Source: an uncultured Lachnospiraceae bacterium
GTDB taxonomy: Bacteria > Bacillota > Clostridia > Lachnospirales > Lachnospiraceae
NCBI GenBank assembly: GCA_910586555.1
Contig: CAJUJY010000068.1
Coordinates: forward strand, 1-17,968
DNA: 17,968 nucleotides
Reading direction: 5' to 3'
This document shows, piece after piece, positions 1 to 7,732 of this stretch. The notes below the pieces were generated by a model, which saw nothing but the letters and a program-made list of their open reading frames with translations, did no database searches and had not been told where the DNA came from. The translations under genes and the position numbers were made by a program. Positions within the stretch are counted from its first letter, which is position 1, and every line of letters starts with the position of its first letter.

Positions 1-25
1 CACTGCCTAAAGGCAGTGGGTTTCC
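1..25. repeat. Short hairpin repeat, copy A
   Basis: Positions 1-18 form a perfect stem (CACTGCC, loop TAAA, GGCAGTG). The first 25 bases match positions 4151-4175 at 21 of 25 bases without gaps, so this looks like a dispersed intergenic repeat. The left flank is cut by the window edge, so the full repeat length cannot be seen. No T-run follows on either strand, so I do not call it a terminator. From here to the first gene stop at 295 I see no convincing gene. Confidence 0.45.
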
Positions 26-294
26 GCCTACGACAACAGAAAGGATTTTATTTATAAATTTATTTTCACTTTCTTTTCTTCCTTTTTCCAATCCAATGTT
101 GTGCCAGCCCAAACCTGAAATCATATCCTTCCTGGAAAACACTTGTTGCAAGTAATGCTAAATCCTGTTTGTTTTTACCAATATTAAACCTGCCAAATTT
201 GCAAAGACTAAAAAGTTCATTTAAAAGATTGGTACATATCCAGAAACAAACATTTTTAACCACTTTTATTTACACATAGCATAAGAATGTATGT

Positions 295-2019
295 TTATAC
301 ACCATATTTTTTTATTTCACTCTGCTCCTTTACCATTACCTTACAGCTTTTTTTACAGAAACATATGCCATATTTTTTAATAACCATATACCCTTCATCA
401 AGCAGGACTTCATCATAATGTTTGTCTTCTATCTGCTGTAATGCCTTCTGGCACATTCCTTCCATCCCCGTAAATTTCTTTGCATGTTTCAGTTCAAGTA
501 TTATTGCAGGCTGCCGTTCATCATATGGCTTTAATAAAATATCATAACGCCCCTCACCCCTTTCCCTGTTTGATAATTTCCTGTAACCCTGCATACCGCC
601 AATAAGCCCTAAAAGAAAACCATGATAAAAATTTTCTGCATCATCCATAAAACTTATACTTTCACGGAGCTGTTCCCTTAAACAATCCTCAAAAGTCTTT
701 GCATCACCATTTATTATGGCATTATAAAGCCCTGATAAGTTTGCTGGTTTTATTCTGCTGTTAAACCATTCCCTTATGGTATTTTCATATATATATGAAA
801 TTTCCTCATTTGGTATGGTCATTGACAAGTATATCTGGCGTCCAATGAAACTTTTACCTGCTGCTTTGAGATATCCTGTAAAAAACAGGAAGTTCCATAA
901 ATTATTTTGTGACTTCTGGATATCTGCATAAGTAATATCCTCATGTACTGGTTTTTCTATTGTGCCTCCTGCAATAAGTTCTTCAAGTTCTTCCCTTGTC
1001 CCATCATCTGCATTCTCAATTAATTCACGCACAATGCTGTTTGAAGATGTATTTGACCAGTATGGTTTTGGAAATTCTGTATTCCTGTGTGTTATATCTT
1101 TTACGTAATTTATTAAACTCCAGGGATTATATACTTCTGTATTCCCAAAAAGATACCCGTCATACCAGCTTTTTACTTCATCCCTTCTTTCTATTATTCC
1201 ATAAGTTTCAAGGAAACTGTCCGTTTCATCCTGTGTAAACCCGAAATATTCTGCATAATCCTCATTAAGCACTGACACAACATCAAGGTTGTTAAGCCCT
1301 GTAAATATGCTTTCCCTGCTTATGCGAAGGCAGCCTGTGGTTACAGCAAATTCTAAGCTGTCATTTGTCTTTAAGGCTGACTCAAATAATGAACGGATAA
1401 ATGTTGTCATTTCATCATAAAACCCGTTGAAATATGCGTTTTCAAGTGGTACATCATACTCATCAAGAAGTATGATTACCTTTTTTTTATGGTGTTTTTC
1501 AAGACATTCTGATAAAAATTCAATAGACTTGGCATATATTATTTTATCTGCTTCCATATTTAATATTAAATTATATCTTTCTTTATCCTTTTCTGTTATT
1601 CCGTCACCTTTAAGCAGGTAACTATGCCTGTCATATTCCTTCCTGATTTCATCAATAATGCTTCCATATGCCATTTCATATGTTGGCTGTCTGGCAGACT
1701 TTAAAGACAGGAATATAACAGGGTACTGCCCCATATGTTGAGTATATTCTTCCCCTGCTTCCATAATCTTTTTCCCCTCGAAATATACAGAGTTATCCGC
1801 TACTGTTCCATCTGAAAGGATTTCTTTTTCAAAAAAGGTCTTTAACATACTTTGTGCTAGTGTTTTTCCAAAACGTCTTGGACGTGTAAATAATGTGGCT
1901 GTATTTTTTTGTACAAGCAAATCACGTATAAACAATGTTTTGTCTATATAATAATATCCTTTGGCTATCATTTGTTTATAAAATTCCACCCCTATTGGCA
2001 ATGGTCTTATATATTCCAT
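295..2019 (-). CDS. AAA-ATPase-like / DUF1703 PD-(D/E)XK nuclease family protein
   Basis: This 574-residue protein has the two-part layout of the AAA-ATPase-like (PF09820) plus DUF1703/PDDEXK_9 family. The N-terminus carries the family opening (PIGVEFYKQMI, about 8-18) and a Walker A-like RPRRFGKT (46-53). A Walker B strand ends in LLDEYD (184-189). The C-terminus has a nuclease-like core with Asp493 (GRYDILL) and Glu509-x-Lys511 (ILELK). Length and both domains look complete. The family is common in Bacteroidetes and Lachnospiraceae, often in many copies per genome, and its biological role is not established. A nuclease or mobile-element/defence role is inference. The ATG at 2019 is preceded by GGGAGG about 10 bases upstream. 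It is probably transcribed alone and shows no coupling to the immunity-like operon upstream. Confidence 0.9.
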   Translation of the reverse strand: MEYIRPLPIGVEFYKQMIAKGYYYIDKTLFIRDLLVQKNTATLFTRPRRFGKTLAQSMLKTFFEKEILSDGTVADNSVYFEGKKIMEAGEEYTQHMGQYPVIFLSLKSARQPTYEMAYGSIIDEIRKEYDRHSYLLKGDGITEKDKERYNLILNMEADKIIYAKSIEFLSECLEKHHKKKVIILLDEYDVPLENAYFNGFYDEMTTFIRSLFESALKTNDSLEFAVTTGCLRISRESIFTGLNNLDVVSVLNEDYAEYFGFTQDETDSFLETYGIIERRDEVKSWYDGYLFGNTEVYNPWSLINYVKDITHRNTEFPKPYWSNTSSNSIVRELIENADDGTREELEELIAGGTIEKPVHEDITYADIQKSQNNLWNFLFFTGYLKAAGKSFIGRQIYLSMTIPNEEISYIYENTIREWFNSRIKPANLSGLYNAIINGDAKTFEDCLREQLRESISFMDDAENFYHGFLLGLIGGMQGYRKLSNRERGEGRYDILLKPYDERQPAIILELKHAKKFTGMEGMCQKALQQIEDKHYDEVLLDEGYMVIKKYGICFCKKSCKVMVKEQSEIKKYGV

Positions 2020-2062
2020 ACAGGCATATCCTCCCTTTCATTTTTCTTATGGCATCATATTT

Positions 2063-2116
2063 TTTATAAAATTTATCCATTTACCATTACAACACTGCAG
2101 TTTCCTGTATTGTAAT
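2063..2116 (-). promoter_or_regulatory. Possible promoter with inverted repeat for the DUF1703 gene
   Basis: On the minus strand a TTGTAA (2092-2087) and TATAAA (2068-2063) are 18 bases apart, upstream of the gene starting at 2019. The -35-like element forms one arm of a perfect 7-bp inverted repeat, ATTACAA (2086-2092) and TTGTAAT (2110-2116), separated by 17 bases. The hexamers are only partial matches, and the repeat could be an operator or simply an RNA hairpin. Confidence 0.3.
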
Positions 2117-2209
2117 CTCATGCAAATATTTATACAACGCTAGTTTAAAAATAATGATACCTGTATAACTATATTATATAATAGCCATTGTTTAAACAAG
2201 TTTTTGGAG

Positions 2210-2827
2210 TTAAACTAATAAAAAATTTTTTGCATCTTTAAAACTATTAATATTTTCAATATCAAATTTGCTGTTTTTTAAATTTAGTATTTTGCCATTA
2301 ATGTTTTCAATAATGTTTTTATTGCCGGAATAAATTATTATATTATAATTAGCATATACAGGTACTCTGGATAACACTAATTCATACTTTTCTGCCAGTT
2401 GTTTAATATACTTTAAATCAACTGGATTAAACACCTGTGCATAGTTTATGTAAGTTTTACCAGACCCGTTTTTTAAAATATCTGTTATTTTTTCTTCAAT
2501 TCTATATTCAATATTATTAAATCCAATATCAAAATCAAAGTCCATATATGAAAAACTATTGACAGAACTATAAGCTGATAAATAAAGCCCGTAAAATTGC
2601 AATTTTACCATATCAAATGGAAAGTATTTGTTATATTCCATTCCATTTTTATTAAAAGTAAATATATGCCTTCTGTTATACATAAAGTTTAATCTTGTCA
2701 TATTATAAAAATCCTGCTCGTAAACTGCAGCATTATTAAACTTATATATCTGTATTCCCTCATTCATGCCAGTACCCACACACAGTCTGCAAATATGGTT
2801 CTCATTAACCATTCTAAAAACTTTCAT
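2210..2827 (-). CDS. Hypothetical protein, last gene of immunity-like operon
   Basis: I do not recognise this 205-residue protein. It is soluble, with no signal peptide or membrane segment, and rich in Asn, Tyr, Ile and Lys, as expected from very AT-rich DNA. Residues 14-18 (CRLCV) contain a CxxC, but no second pair is obvious, so I do not call a zinc site. Its ATG at 2827 lies inside the end of the upstream gene (14-base overlap), so the two are very likely translationally coupled. Position in a run of small SUKH/Imm-like genes suggests an immunity or toxin-associated role by context only. The stop at 2210 is followed on the minus strand by a 12-bp palindrome, TTGTTTAAACAA (2188-2199). It lacks a clear T-tract. 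Confidence 0.7.
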   Translation of the reverse strand: MKVFRMVNENHICRLCVGTGMNEGIQIYKFNNAAVYEQDFYNMTRLNFMYNRRHIFTFNKNGMEYNKYFPFDMVKLQFYGLYLSAYSSVNSFSYMDFDFDIGFNNIEYRIEEKITDILKNGSGKTYINYAQVFNPVDLKYIKQLAEKYELVLSRVPVYANYNIIIYSGNKNIIENINGKILNLKNSKFDIENINSFKDAKNFLLV

Positions 2828-3167
2828 ATTCTATATCCTGGCACCAGAAAGAAACCATATTATATTCGGTTTCATTAACATAATATCTGATATTTTCTAA
2901 CTGCCTGTCTGATACATCTGTTATTTCAAAAAAAACTTTATAAAAATTATTAATATCACCTAATTTAAACATCTGCACATTATAAAATATTAATTTTATC
3001 CTTATATCCCCTTTACAAAATGGGCATGTGCTTATGATTAATGCCAAATTGTAATCTTTTGTGCTATTTGTATCCATTTCCCTGTATATATTTACAGACT
3101 GGATATATCCTGTTTCTTTTATTAGCTTATAAATTTCGTTTAGGTTCCCTTTATTAATTCTGTTCAT
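2814..3167 (-). CDS. Small putative immunity-type protein
   Basis: This 117-residue soluble protein has no signal peptide. The second half alternates beta-strand-like segments (IRIKLIFYNV, FFEITDVSD, YNMVSFWCQDIEYE). This pattern resembles small Imm-type immunity proteins of polymorphic toxin systems, where an 'I.D.S..Q.ENI.Y.V.D.E...ISF.C' rhythm is frequent. That assignment is from memory of the fold pattern and is weak. The ATG at 3167 follows the upstream stop directly (TAA then ATG, zero spacing), and the downstream gene starts 14 bases before this one ends. Three consecutive genes are therefore coupled. The internal Cys-Pro-Phe-Cys (about 48-51) could be structural. Confidence 0.7.
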   Translation of the reverse strand: MNRINKGNLNEIYKLIKETGYIQSVNIYREMDTNSTKDYNLALIISTCPFCKGDIRIKLIFYNVQMFKLGDINNFYKVFFEITDVSDRQLENIRYYVNETEYNMVSFWCQDIEYESF

Positions 3168-3557
3168 TTAAGTCCTGTTTGCATCCTTTATAATATTATC
3201 TTCATATATTTCTGAATCTGCAATTTTCCAATATTCTATTTCCCCTTCTTCATAACAGAAAAAGAATATTCCGTCTATTCCAGTATTTTTCCTTAAAACC
3301 TCTTTTATCTCATCCTGGATAAACCCTGAATAATATTCTTTTATATCTGCACCATAAAAGACATAAGATGTCCAGTTTATTATTTCTTCCGGATAACGCC
3401 AGCCTTTATTATAAAGCCTGGTATTTTCATTGTCAAAAATATTTCCAGGATAGTTTTTAGTTCCACAACCATCAATAATTTTTTTAATATTTTTAACCTG
3501 GTGGCTTTCACACTCAAACCATCCTTTAACAGATACATATTTTGCCATATAGAACAT
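3168..3557 (-). CDS. Small putative immunity-type protein
   Basis: This 129-residue cytosolic-looking protein has many aromatic residues and no signal or membrane segment. Notable stretches are VSVKGWFECE near the N-terminus, YNKGWRYPEEIINWTSYVFYGAD in the middle (about 49-71), and an acidic C-terminal half with an EEGEIEYWKI strand. The small acidic, Trp-rich composition fits orphan immunity proteins, but I cannot name a Pfam family. The start is uncertain: ATG at 3557 and an in-frame ATG at 3548 (MAKYV) are both possible, and neither has a strong ribosome-binding site. The gap to the SUKH gene upstream is 20 bases, and the next gene starts at the base after this stop. Confidence 0.7.
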   Translation of the reverse strand: MFYMAKYVSVKGWFECESHQVKNIKKIIDGCGTKNYPGNIFDNENTRLYNKGWRYPEEIINWTSYVFYGADIKEYYSGFIQDEIKEVLRKNTGIDGIFFFCYEEGEIEYWKIADSEIYEDNIIKDANRT

Positions 3558-3577
3558 TCCATTCAGTTTTATTCAGA

Positions 3578-4054
3578 TTAATATCCAATTTGTTCCAGAA
3601 TAACTGGCCACCAGTTTTCTTCATTGCTTAATGCCCTGGCATCTGTGATATTAAATATTTTCCTGATTTCATGTATTACCTGCCCTGTTTCATTACCAGA
3701 TGCTTTACTTATTTTATCTTTATATAATAAAAATGTAACTATAAATTCCAGCAAGGTTTCTAAATTAGTATTTATAAACCTTGCTGGATATTCATTACAG
3801 GGATCTACAGAAACTATGCTGCCTTTATTATTTATACAGATATATGTACCAAAATCATTGCCAATAATAATATACTCTTTATCTAATATAATATTTTTTA
3901 GTTCCTGTATATTAAACTGGATAAAATCCAAAGGCTGGTCTGGTAAACCTGTATCACATAATATTTTCTTAGTATTATCTGGTAAATTGCACTTTCTGTA
4001 TTCTTCCCTGGTAATTAATTTAAAATTTTGTTGTAAATAACCATATATGTCCAT
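3578..4054 (-). CDS. SUKH-superfamily (SUKH-4-like / SMI1-KNR4) immunity protein
   Basis: This 158-residue protein begins with the SUKH pattern of an N-terminal helix (YLQQNFKLITREEYRKC). It continues with a 'GLP' turn (GLPDQPLDFIQF, about 36-47) and the core strand block IIIGNDFGTYICIN (about 62-75), then VSVDP and an aromatic-Ile-Asn motif (RFINTNLETLLEF). That order matches SUKH-4-type proteins. SUKH proteins are known as immunity partners of diverse nuclease and other toxins, and some serve as general immunity scaffolds. The ATG at 4054 has AAGGA six bases upstream, the only clear ribosome-binding site of the operon. It is the promoter-proximal gene of a four-gene run. No toxin gene is adjacent. 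Confidence 0.8.
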   Translation of the reverse strand: MDIYGYLQQNFKLITREEYRKCNLPDNTKKILCDTGLPDQPLDFIQFNIQELKNIILDKEYIIIGNDFGTYICINNKGSIVSVDPCNEYPARFINTNLETLLEFIVTFLLYKDKISKASGNETGQVIHEIRKIFNITDARALSNEENWWPVILEQIGY

Positions 4055-4094
4055 TAATATTCCTTACATAAATATTTTTAATTTTTTCTAATTT

Positions 4095-4124
4095 ATTATA
4101 TTTTATATTTTTTCTATTTGTCAA
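4095..4124 (-). promoter_or_regulatory. Near-consensus promoter of the immunity-like operon
   Basis: On the minus strand, TTGACA (4124-4119) is followed after 18 bases by TATAAT (4100-4095). Both hexamers are perfect consensus. Transcription would begin near 4088 and read the genes from 4054 to 2210. No operator palindrome lies on top of it, which suggests constitutive expression. Confidence 0.75.
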
Positions 4125-4143
4125 TAACTTTTTACAGATGCCA

Positions 4144-4183
4144 TTCAGCCCACTGTTTAAAGGCAATGGTTTTCCTGGCTGAA
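4144..4183. repeat. Nested hairpin repeat, copy B, downstream of the MFS gene
   Basis: Outer arms TTCAGCC (4144-4150) and GGCTGAA (4177-4183) are perfect complements. They enclose an imperfect inner hairpin, CACTGTTTAAAGGCAATGG. Positions 4151-4175 match positions 1-25 at 21 of 25 bases. It sits three bases past the MFS stop codon and just upstream of the immunity operon promoter. It lacks a T-run on the MFS transcript, so a terminator role is not supported. A dispersed structured repeat is the better call. Confidence 0.45.
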
Positions 4184-4186
4184 GCA

Positions 4187-5431
4187 TTATGAAAAAGCAT
4201 GGCAGAAAAATTTTCTGCTTCTGGCTGCAATTAGAATAGAAACAAATCCTGCAAAAAGTATTACAGCAAATTCAAAACCTTTGCAGCTTTCAAAAAGCAC
4301 ACCATACAATGCATTTCCTAATGGCTGTGCACACATTGAAACAGCTAATATAAATGCAATTACTTTTCCTATAAGTTGTGGTGGTGTTTCTGTTTGTACA
4401 AATGACATCATCTGTATTGTAAATATTGTTGAAAATACCATAATAATAAAACAGCTTATTGCCATAACGGCATAAATAACAATGCCTGGACAGGATAACA
4501 GCATTGTTATGCCCATAGGGAATACACATATGGCAGCTCCTGTTATAAGAAATGTTGTTTTCTTAATAACAAGCCTGTCTGCAAAAATTCCTGCAAAAAT
4601 GCCGCCTGCAAGCCCTCCTGCTGCCAGTGCCCCTTCTGCATAACCATATAATTTGTTTGGATCAAATCCATTAAGATCCAGTACTTCTGTTATTATATAT
4701 GGCAGGCCAACAATAACCATTGATGATAAAAACAGGTTTATTCCACAGACCATAATAAGGACTTTTCCAATAACAGGCTTATCTTTTTTTATAAAATTTA
4801 TGCTTTCTGAAAAATCCTTTTTCACTGTCTGCCATATGCTGCCTGCTTCTGCCTGTTTTTTAAATGGTATTTTAATAAAAATTTCCATAACTGCTGATAT
4901 TAAAAAGCAGGCCATGCAGACCCATAACACAGGTAAAAGCCCATATGCACTATATAAAATTCCTCCAAGGACAGGCCCGGTTAAAGAAGAAAAGGAACTT
5001 ATAATATTAATGACTGAATTAGCTGCCATAAAATTGTCCTGGCTTACAAGTGCTGGTATGCTTGCCTGTACAGATGGCTGGTATGCACCTGCAATCCCAT
5101 ATAAAACCATCATTGTAACAGCTACCAGGACAACAAGATTAACTTTTCCAAGTAATAATAATAATGTAAAGATTACTATTGATGTAAAAAAGTCAAGCGC
5201 AACCATAATATTTCTCTTATTTGTCCTGTCTGCAAATATCCCGCCTACAGGTGATAACAGTATTGCAGGAATAAATGCACATGCTGTAACTGTCCCATAT
5301 AATGCTGAAGAACCTGTCTGGTTTAATAAATAAAGAGGCAGTGCAAACCTGGCTACAGCATTGCCAAATAATGAAATAACCTGTCCAATAACAACTAAAG
5401 TAAAATCTTTTTTAAATAATTTCTTATCCAT
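4187..5431 (-). CDS. MFS transporter, macrolide-efflux (MFS_3/MefA-like) type
   Basis: This 414-residue protein is almost entirely hydrophobic, with about 12 predicted membrane spans. The loop between spans 2 and 3 carries an MFS motif A-like GGIFADRTNKRN (about 63-74). A related GGIFAGIFADRLVIKK follows span 7, as expected for a duplicated 6+6 fold. The N-terminus (KKDFTLVVIGQVISLFGNAVARFALPL) is typical of the MefA/'MFS_3' group of proton-driven drug exporters. Substrate is unknown. The ATG at 5431 has GGAGG four bases upstream. The C-terminal codons contain a perfect 8-bp palindrome around 4210 (GCAGAAAA/TTTTCTGC) at the very end of the gene. The TetR gene upstream and the palindromic operator at 5583-5607 indicate repressor-controlled, probably drug-inducible, expression. 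Confidence 0.9.
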   Translation of the reverse strand: MDKKLFKKDFTLVVIGQVISLFGNAVARFALPLYLLNQTGSSALYGTVTACAFIPAILLSPVGGIFADRTNKRNIMVALDFFTSIVIFTLLLLLGKVNLVVLVAVTMMVLYGIAGAYQPSVQASIPALVSQDNFMAANSVINIISSFSSLTGPVLGGILYSAYGLLPVLWVCMACFLISAVMEIFIKIPFKKQAEAGSIWQTVKKDFSESINFIKKDKPVIGKVLIMVCGINLFLSSMVIVGLPYIITEVLDLNGFDPNKLYGYAEGALAAGGLAGGIFAGIFADRLVIKKTTFLITGAAICVFPMGITMLLSCPGIVIYAVMAISCFIIMVFSTIFTIQMMSFVQTETPPQLIGKVIAFILAVSMCAQPLGNALYGVLFESCKGFEFAVILFAGFVSILIAARSRKFFCHAFS

Positions 5432-5566
5432 ATTACCTCCATTTCTGCATATGCTTCTGCGTATGAAGAAACATATGCCCTGCCTGTATGTCTGGCTGCC
5501 TGTTGGTATAAAATATAATTTATGAAAATGTTAATTACAACTATAATTATTTTTAAACCTTATTGT

Positions 5567-5607
5567 ATTATAATACCCGTTTTTACATACCTACCGCCGG
5601 TATGTAA
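5567..5607 (-). promoter_or_regulatory. MFS promoter with 25-bp TetR/AcrR-like operator
   Basis: TTACATACC (5583-5591) and GGTATGTAA (5599-5607) form a perfect 9-7-9 inverted repeat. A consensus -10 TATAAT lies at 5572-5567 on the minus strand. The expected -35 position falls inside the repeat and has no recognisable hexamer, so a bound repressor would cover the polymerase site. ACATAC...GTATGT half-sites are known from AcrR-type TetR regulators. The adjacent TetR (5650-6303) is the obvious candidate ligand-responsive repressor. Confidence 0.65.
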
Positions 5608-5620
5608 TTAGTTAAAATTT

Positions 5621-5645
5621 ATCTGCCCTTTATTTATGGGCAGAT
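5621..5645 (-). terminator. Terminator of tetR
   Basis: A perfect 8-bp stem ATCTGCCC/GGGCAGAT (5621-5628 and 5638-5645) with a 9-base loop begins four bases after the tetR stop. On the minus strand it is followed by AAATTTT. It separates tetR from the MFS promoter, so the two genes are probably separate transcription units. Confidence 0.65.
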
Positions 5646-5649
5646 ATTA

Positions 5650-6303
5650 TTATTTTTTATTCTGGTAAACAGATGCCAGTTCTATCATTCTGTCTAATAT
5701 TTCATTATCTATAATATCAAGGCCAAATCCCTGCATCATCTGTTTAAATAACATAAACTTTCCATAAAGTTCTTCTTTTGTATTGTCAAATACCATAGGG
5801 TTCATCCATATATTAGCAATAACTATAATAAGTTCTGCCAGTTGTCCTGGGTAATCTGTCTTTATAGAGCCATCCGCAATTCCCTGTTTGATAATTGGCA
5901 GAATATAATATGGCGCAGCTTCATATACCGTTTCATGCAAAAAACTGAAAAAAAGCCTTGGATTATTATTAAAATTAGGGGCTACGTTAAATATATCATC
6001 ATTTACAGGCCTGTTTACAGATGCTTTAAATATAGCTTTTAACTTTTCCTTGCCATTAAGCCCTGTACTGTCACGTATATCTGCAAGTATCTGGTTTGAC
6101 TCCGCAGTCATCATGTCCGTCACTGCAACCAGGATATCTTCTTTTGATTTAAAATGGTGGTAAATAGCCCCTTTGCTAAGGCCGCCTAAATTATCAATAA
6201 TATCCTGTATAGATGTATGTTCATACCCCTTTTCCATAAAAAGCCTTAAAGCAACATCAAGTATTAAATTAACTGTTTCTTCTGGATTTTTATTTCTTGC
6301 CAT
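5650..6303 (-). CDS. TetR/AcrR-family transcriptional repressor
   Basis: This 217-residue protein has a standard TetR N-terminal DNA-binding domain. Helix 1 is LILDVALRLFMEKGYEHTS (about 13-31), and the helix-turn-helix SIQDIIDNLGGLSKGAIYHHF (31-51) is followed by KSKEDIL. The C-terminal ligand-binding part is divergent, so no inducer can be named. It probably represses the downstream MFS gene through the palindrome at 5583-5607. It may also repress itself through the operators at 7805-7847. The ATG at 6303 has only a poor ribosome-binding site. The region upstream is interrupted by a TnpB element, so expression may now depend on read-through of that element or on a weak new promoter. Confidence 0.9.
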   Translation of the reverse strand: MARNKNPEETVNLILDVALRLFMEKGYEHTSIQDIIDNLGGLSKGAIYHHFKSKEDILVAVTDMMTAESNQILADIRDSTGLNGKEKLKAIFKASVNRPVNDDIFNVAPNFNNNPRLFFSFLHETVYEAAPYYILPIIKQGIADGSIKTDYPGQLAELIIVIANIWMNPMVFDNTKEELYGKFMLFKQMMQGFGLDIIDNEILDRMIELASVYQNKK

Positions 6304-6401
6304 TAATCAGTTCTGCTACTCAAAATATGGACAAATATACCCATACCGGGATATTGAAAGTTTTCACAAACTTTTCTTACTGTTTCACCGTGTATGCTTT
6401 T

Positions 6402-6540
6402 GTTAAATTCCAACTACTCACAAGTCTGGTGTGTCCAGACACATTGTACACTCCACAGCCGTAAATTCCCGGCTAAGCCACCGGTACATACTTACAAATG
6501 CCTTTCTATGCTGTTTTGTAAGTTAATGCATCCCTTAAAT
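6402..6540 (-). ncRNA. Putative omega/reRNA of the TnpB element
   Basis: The 3' end of tnpB and the following region form the conserved right-end structure. One stem is AGCCG/CGGCT (6457-6461 with 6470-6474). A second, nearer the end, is GTCTGG/CCAGAC (6424-6429 with 6435-6440). It closes with a TTTAAC end at 6402. In TnpB systems this transcript acts as guide RNA, with the guide being the roughly 16-20 bases of flanking DNA after the right end. Here that begins AAAAGCATACACGG, which is host DNA upstream of tetR. The 5' boundary is approximate. Confidence 0.6.
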
Positions 6541-7732
6541 TAAGACTTGCATTGAAATCCCTGTCTGCATGATACCCACATTTACAAATATATTCCCTGT
6601 CAGAAAGTTTTAAATCTTTCTTAATACACCCACATCCATGGCATAATTTACTTGACGGGTACCATCTGTCTGCAATTCTTAATTCAATTCCTGTTTCTTT
6701 GCATTTTGCTTCTAATTTTGTCCTGAACCCATAGAACTTTTGCGAAGCAACTGCTTTTGAAAGATGCCTGTTCTTCATCATGCCTTTTACATTTAGATCT
6801 TCAATGGTTATATAAGATGGTTTGGTTTTTACTATCCCGTCCACACATTTGTTAATGTAATCAGTACGGATATTGTCTATCCTCTGGTGAAGTTTCTGTA
6901 CCTTTAAGACCTGCTTCCTGATATTTTGCCCGGGGACATTCTGCCCCCTGTAGTTTTCTCCTTCCTTTTTATTCCTGCATTTCTTTAAGTCTTCATATTT
7001 CCTTGAAAGACAACGCTGTTCTCTTTTTAACTGTTTTTCTAGTTTCTTTAATTTTGCAGTTTTATTGATATTTTTCTTTACAATGCCATTGCTTATTACC
7101 GCAAATTCTTTTATTCCTAAATCAATCCCTAAACCAAAGCCGTTTAACTTTGGTTTTTCTGTTGCTTTTTCTTCCACTAAGACTGATACATAATACCTCC
7201 CTGCTTTAATGGAAACTGTCCCGCTCCTTATGGTATGCGTGGCAGGGTTTACCGGGATATAGCCTTTTTCTTTTATCTTTACCCATCCAAGTGCCGGGAT
7301 TTTTATCCTGTGCCTTTCACACCGAATTATGGTTTTTGCATCTGTTTTTACAAAATACATTTTTACATCAGATTTATCCTTTTTCTTAAACTTTGGGAAA
7401 CAGCACTGTCCGTTAAAAAACTTTTTAAAAGCAGCATATGCATTTTCCATTGATTTTTTTACGGATTTTGAGCTTGCTTCTTTAACCCACTGGTATTCCG
7501 GGCGGGCTGGGAGATATTCATTATTAAACCAGGTACTGAATGTTTTTGCTGTCATAAATTTTTTGTCTTTTTCATAAAGCTGTTTATTATAGGCAAGATA
7601 AAAATTATAAATGTACCTGCATGTACCAATGGTTTTGTTTATTATTTGTTTCTGTTCCTCTGCCGGGTTTATCTCTGTTTTGTAACTTTTTAGCAGTTCC
7701 AGTCCCTTCCTTCCCTTGTCCCTGTATTTCCT
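6402..7732 (-). mobile_element. TnpB-only IS605/IS1341-type element
   Basis: The element holds a single tnpB and no Y1 transposase (tnpA), so it is non-autonomous for transposition. The right end is recognisable from the structured omega-RNA region ending in TTTAAC (last base 6402). The left end is inferred: an identical TTTAAC occurs on the minus strand at 7738-7733, and such ends are flanked by a short TTTAA-like target/TAM in this family. That would give an element of about 1331 bp with no target duplication. The right boundary is fairly secure. The left could be up to about 60 bases farther out. Confidence 0.6.

Noticed and set aside
66..263. 65-residue minus-strand open frame near the window start
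   Set aside because: No recognisable family, no clear ribosome-binding site, and biased composition. It could be a remnant, but nothing supports it.
4653..5333. 226-residue plus-strand frame opposite the MFS gene
   Set aside because: Shadow frame. The minus-strand protein has full MFS features.
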